Assembly: GCA_021850955.1 (NCBI GenBank)
Contig: JAJZKH010000027.1
Span: 1 to 7,907, forward strand
Direction of reading: 5' to 3'
Source: Microcaldota archaeon
GTDB lineage: Archaea; Micrarchaeota; Micrarchaeia; Micrarchaeales; CABMGC01
DNA length: 7,907 nucleotides
The translations under genes and the position numbers were made by a program. The notes beneath the pieces are model-generated. The model did no database searches. It worked only from the letters and a program-made list of their open reading frames with translations, and had not been told where the DNA came from. Within the stretch, counting starts at the first letter, position 1. Each line of letters starts with the position of its first letter. Of this stretch, positions 5,573 to 7,907 are shown one piece after another.

Positions 5573-7822
5573 ATGAACTGTAAAATTTTTATTATTGTAG
5601 GGGCTATCTTATTAATAGCAATTATCTTGAATTTTGCTTTATATTTACGTTTTGGTTATGCATTTGGCGGGGATCAAAGTTTATCTATACCTACTTTAAG
5701 TTCGCTTTATGATTCATTTTTTGAATTGAGCCCTTATAACTATACAGGTCTGATGACATCAACGGGAACATTATTGGGTTTATTCCTTGGGTTTAATATA
5801 ATAATAATTTATAAATTATTTGGGGTTATATGGGGCTATATAATTTTTATTAGCATATATTATTGGTTAGGAGCATTTGGGATTTTTTTGCTAGTATATG
5901 AGATAACAAAAAGTTTAGAGGGCAAGGCCCCGTATATTGGCGGATTTTTTGCAGCAGTAATAGCAATATTCAAATTTGATTCGAATTTGAAAGCTCTTAG
6001 TGTGGGTATAATTTTTATACCTTATGTGATTTTATTTTCTTATTTTATACTTAAAAATTTTGAATCTGGAGAGAGTAATAGCTTTAACCTTTTAGGTCTA
6101 ACAGTATCTGTTTCGTTTTTACTTGCCACGGGGGGGCCAACTTATATATTTGAGAATTTTATATTTCTTTTATTTTTCGCATTGCTTATATTTTTAATTT
6201 TGCCTAAGAAATTCAGGTTCGGATATTTTAAGTACTCAATATTCACTGCAATTACTTCAATATTTATAAATAGCTCATGGATTGTTACAACCTATTTATT
6301 TACTAAGTATGGGGGAAGCCAGTATTTTAATCCAGGTTCCGTTGCTACATTATCCAACCTTTCTAATAAATTAATAACAGCTATATTAAGTTTTGGTTCG
6401 ATTAATAACTATTTAAGTGAGTTCATACTGTTATTAATATTGTTAATCACAGTTATAGGATTTTTAAAAACCTTAAACGACAAATTACATAGACGTTTAG
6501 AATTTAATATAAGTCTTACTCTTTTATCGATATATTTGATATTCATAGCTTTTGGTACTGGAATAAACAGGCCATTCGGGATACTTTTTGCCAAGAGTGT
6601 AAAAGTGGTACCGTATTTATTGGTTTTTAGATATACATACTTTGCAACGCACTATATATTGCTATTTATTATAGCTACATTGTTTGGAATCAGTATAGCA
6701 TACATAATAAAATTTGCAAGAAACAATCGAAACAATATTTTAAGTTTTTCGATTTACACATTTCTTTTACTCATCATGATAACTTACTTATATTCTTTTG
6801 ATTATTTGCCGACATTTACACAAACTAAAACAATAATCCCTGAACACGTATTTAACATATCAAATTACATAAATTCTCAAAAGGGGATATTCTCAATAGC
6901 AACATTGCCGATGGCGTCAAACTGGCAAAGTACTAACTGGTATTATGGAACAAACGTTTATTCCTCTCTAATAAATAAACCAACGTATACAGGTAGTTAT
7001 ACTTATTACAATGAGATATTTTTCCCGATATCGACTTCTTTGTATGCAAATAATGTTGGTTTTAAGACAGATACTGAAAATGTATCGGGTATTGATATTT
7101 CAAATGGATTTGGAATCTTTGGCATACGTTATATAATAGTCCAAGGAGACGCTTTGACCGAATCGCCTTGTGCTGTTTGTTATATATCTCCATTTAGTTT
7201 CAATACTATATATTCTAACCTTAATGAGTCAAAAAATATATCTTTTATAGGGAAGTTCGGCAATTCAAGTACATACAAAAACAACAACTATGTTCCGCTT
7301 GTGTACGGATCTAATTTATTTAGACTAATAAATTCTGAAAATAGCAAAGTTTTTGATATTATAGAGAATGATTCGTTTGATATACGGGATAATTCAGTTT
7401 ATAGTGGTTTTATTAGTGGTTTTTACAATGATAGCAATACTATAAATGCAACTCCAATAACAAACTTTTCCGAACCAAACATAAGCTTTGTTGAAAATAC
7501 ACCCACAAAGGTTACCGTTCATGTTTCCAACGCAATTACTCCTTATTATCTTGTCTTTCGGGAGACGTACGATCCGCATTGGGCGGCATTCTATTCCAAC
7601 GGGACGGAAGTTAATCCTCGCGACCATATTGCTGTTAATGGATTTGCCAACGCTTGGTACATGAACAAAACCGGGAATTATACCGTTACTTTGTATTATA
7701 CTCTGCAGACCGATGCATGGATCGCCTGGGCGGTGAGCTTCGCGGCTCTCTTTGTTACTGTTGGGATCGGGGTTTACGGGTGGAAAGAAATGAAGAAGGA
7801 GAAAATGCGCAGCCGCAGATGA
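5573..7822 (+). CDS. Polytopic membrane glycosyltransferase-like protein (GT-C, AftD/YfhO type), 749 aa
   Basis: Probable membrane enzyme acting at the outer face on lipid-linked sugars. A hydrophobic helix (4-27) leads into a loop with GGDQ (Asp34), the place where GT-C enzymes keep a catalytic acidic residue. About ten to twelve further helices follow between ~64 and ~408. Residues ~410-712 form a large soluble domain, predicted outside, with FGIFGIRYIIV (~513-523), a turn typical of YfhO/AftD-like proteins, a CAVC pair (533/536), and twelve N-X-S/T sequons. A C-terminal module (~655-749) contains FRETYDPHW, NGFANAWYMNKTGNYTVTLYY and a last helix (~715-737) ending in a basic cytoplasmic tail. 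GC rises from 28% (7261-7500) to 49% (7561-7800) at this module. A G7 run lies at 6130-6136. It is divergent from the glycosyltransferase operon. The membrane topology is clear; the enzyme class is inferred from layout, and an inactive YfhO-like role is possible. Confidence 0.75.
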   Translation: MNCKIFIIVGAILLIAIILNFALYLRFGYAFGGDQSLSIPTLSSLYDSFFELSPYNYTGLMTSTGTLLGLFLGFNIIIIYKLFGVIWGYIIFISIYYWLGAFGIFLLVYEITKSLEGKAPYIGGFFAAVIAIFKFDSNLKALSVGIIFIPYVILFSYFILKNFESGESNSFNLLGLTVSVSFLLATGGPTYIFENFIFLLFFALLIFLILPKKFRFGYFKYSIFTAITSIFINSSWIVTTYLFTKYGGSQYFNPGSVATLSNLSNKLITAILSFGSINNYLSEFILLLILLITVIGFLKTLNDKLHRRLEFNISLTLLSIYLIFIAFGTGINRPFGILFAKSVKVVPYLLVFRYTYFATHYILLFIIATLFGISIAYIIKFARNNRNNILSFSIYTFLLLIMITYLYSFDYLPTFTQTKTIIPEHVFNISNYINSQKGIFSIATLPMASNWQSTNWYYGTNVYSSLINKPTYTGSYTYYNEIFFPISTSLYANNVGFKTDTENVSGIDISNGFGIFGIRYIIVQGDALTESPCAVCYISPFSFNTIYSNLNESKNISFIGKFGNSSTYKNNNYVPLVYGSNLFRLINSENSKVFDIIENDSFDIRDNSVYSGFISGFYNDSNTINATPITNFSEPNISFVENTPTKVTVHVSNAITPYYLVFRETYDPHWAAFYSNGTEVNPRDHIAVNGFANAWYMNKTGNYTVTLYYTLQTDAWIAWAVSFAALFVTVGIGVYGWKEMKKEKMRSRR

Positions 7823-7907
7823 ACCGGTGCTTACATATTTATTGTGCTCTGCTTAGTAATATACTGAAATACTGAAGCGCAATGCATCTTTGGGTGTTAT
7901 TATGGCC
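7823..7907 (+). other. Intergenic tail with possible promoter and start of a next gene
   Basis: ACATATTTAT at 7833-7842 could be a TATA box. Near the right edge GGGTG (7892-7896) precedes an ATG at 7902-7904 by five bases, followed by GCC, so a plus-strand gene may begin there. Only two codons are visible. A tandem 8-mer ATACTGAA occurs at 7861-7876. No T-rich terminator is evident. Confidence 0.3.

Noticed and set aside
7654..7875. Plus-strand open frame overlapping the end of the membrane-protein gene.
   Set aside because: It is an out-of-frame reading of the coding region for the last ~55 residues, produced by the higher GC there.
7861..7876. Tandem ATACTGAA repeat.
   Set aside because: Two copies of an 8-mer in AT-rich intergenic DNA; too little to support an operator or attachment site.

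Overview
The window looks archaeal, judging by sequence style rather than by any marker gene. A TATA-box-like element precedes the divergent genes, ribosome binding sites are of the GGAG/GGTG kind, starts are a mix of ATG and GTG, coding is AT-rich with many ATA and AGA codons, and the large surface protein carries many N-X-S/T sequons. An acidophilic or DPANN-type archaeon would fit, but nothing here fixes the lineage. Most of the window is AT-rich (28% GC by hand count over 7261-7500). Two parts stand out as richer: the inside of the insertion sequence, and the last ~280 bases of the large plus-strand gene (49% over 7561-7800).

Layout. On the minus strand, read right to left, is a run of four glycosyltransferase-type genes. 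They are a GT4-like protein (4450-5478), a classic GT4 protein (3395-4453, overlapping the first by 4 bp), a second-clade GT4-like protein (1505-2716), and a gene cut by the left window edge (1-1504). That last gene joins a methyltransferase-like domain with a degenerate motif I to a GT-B domain, and begins on the very next codon after the stop of its upstream neighbour, in the same frame. An IS200/IS605-type element of about 0.64 kb (about 2735-3376, tnpA on the plus strand, no tnpB) sits between the second and third genes and splits what was probably one tightly packed operon. A 94-bp divergent promoter region separates the operon from a plus-strand gene (5573-7822). That gene encodes a 749-residue polytopic membrane protein with a GT-C-like (AftD/YfhO-type) layout and a large, sequon-rich outer domain. 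The final 85 bases may hold the promoter and first two codons of another plus-strand gene.

How the genes may work together (inference). The cytoplasmic GT4 enzymes would build a glycan on a lipid or nucleotide-sugar-fed acceptor, and the membrane protein would act on lipid-linked sugars at the outer face. Together they look like a cell-surface glycan island. Its AT-rich body, the IS, and the abrupt composition change inside the 3' end of the membrane-protein gene suggest a cassette that has been exchanged, with the conserved end of the membrane-protein gene as one possible crossover site. I found no CRISPR array, tRNA, rRNA or toxin-antitoxin pair.
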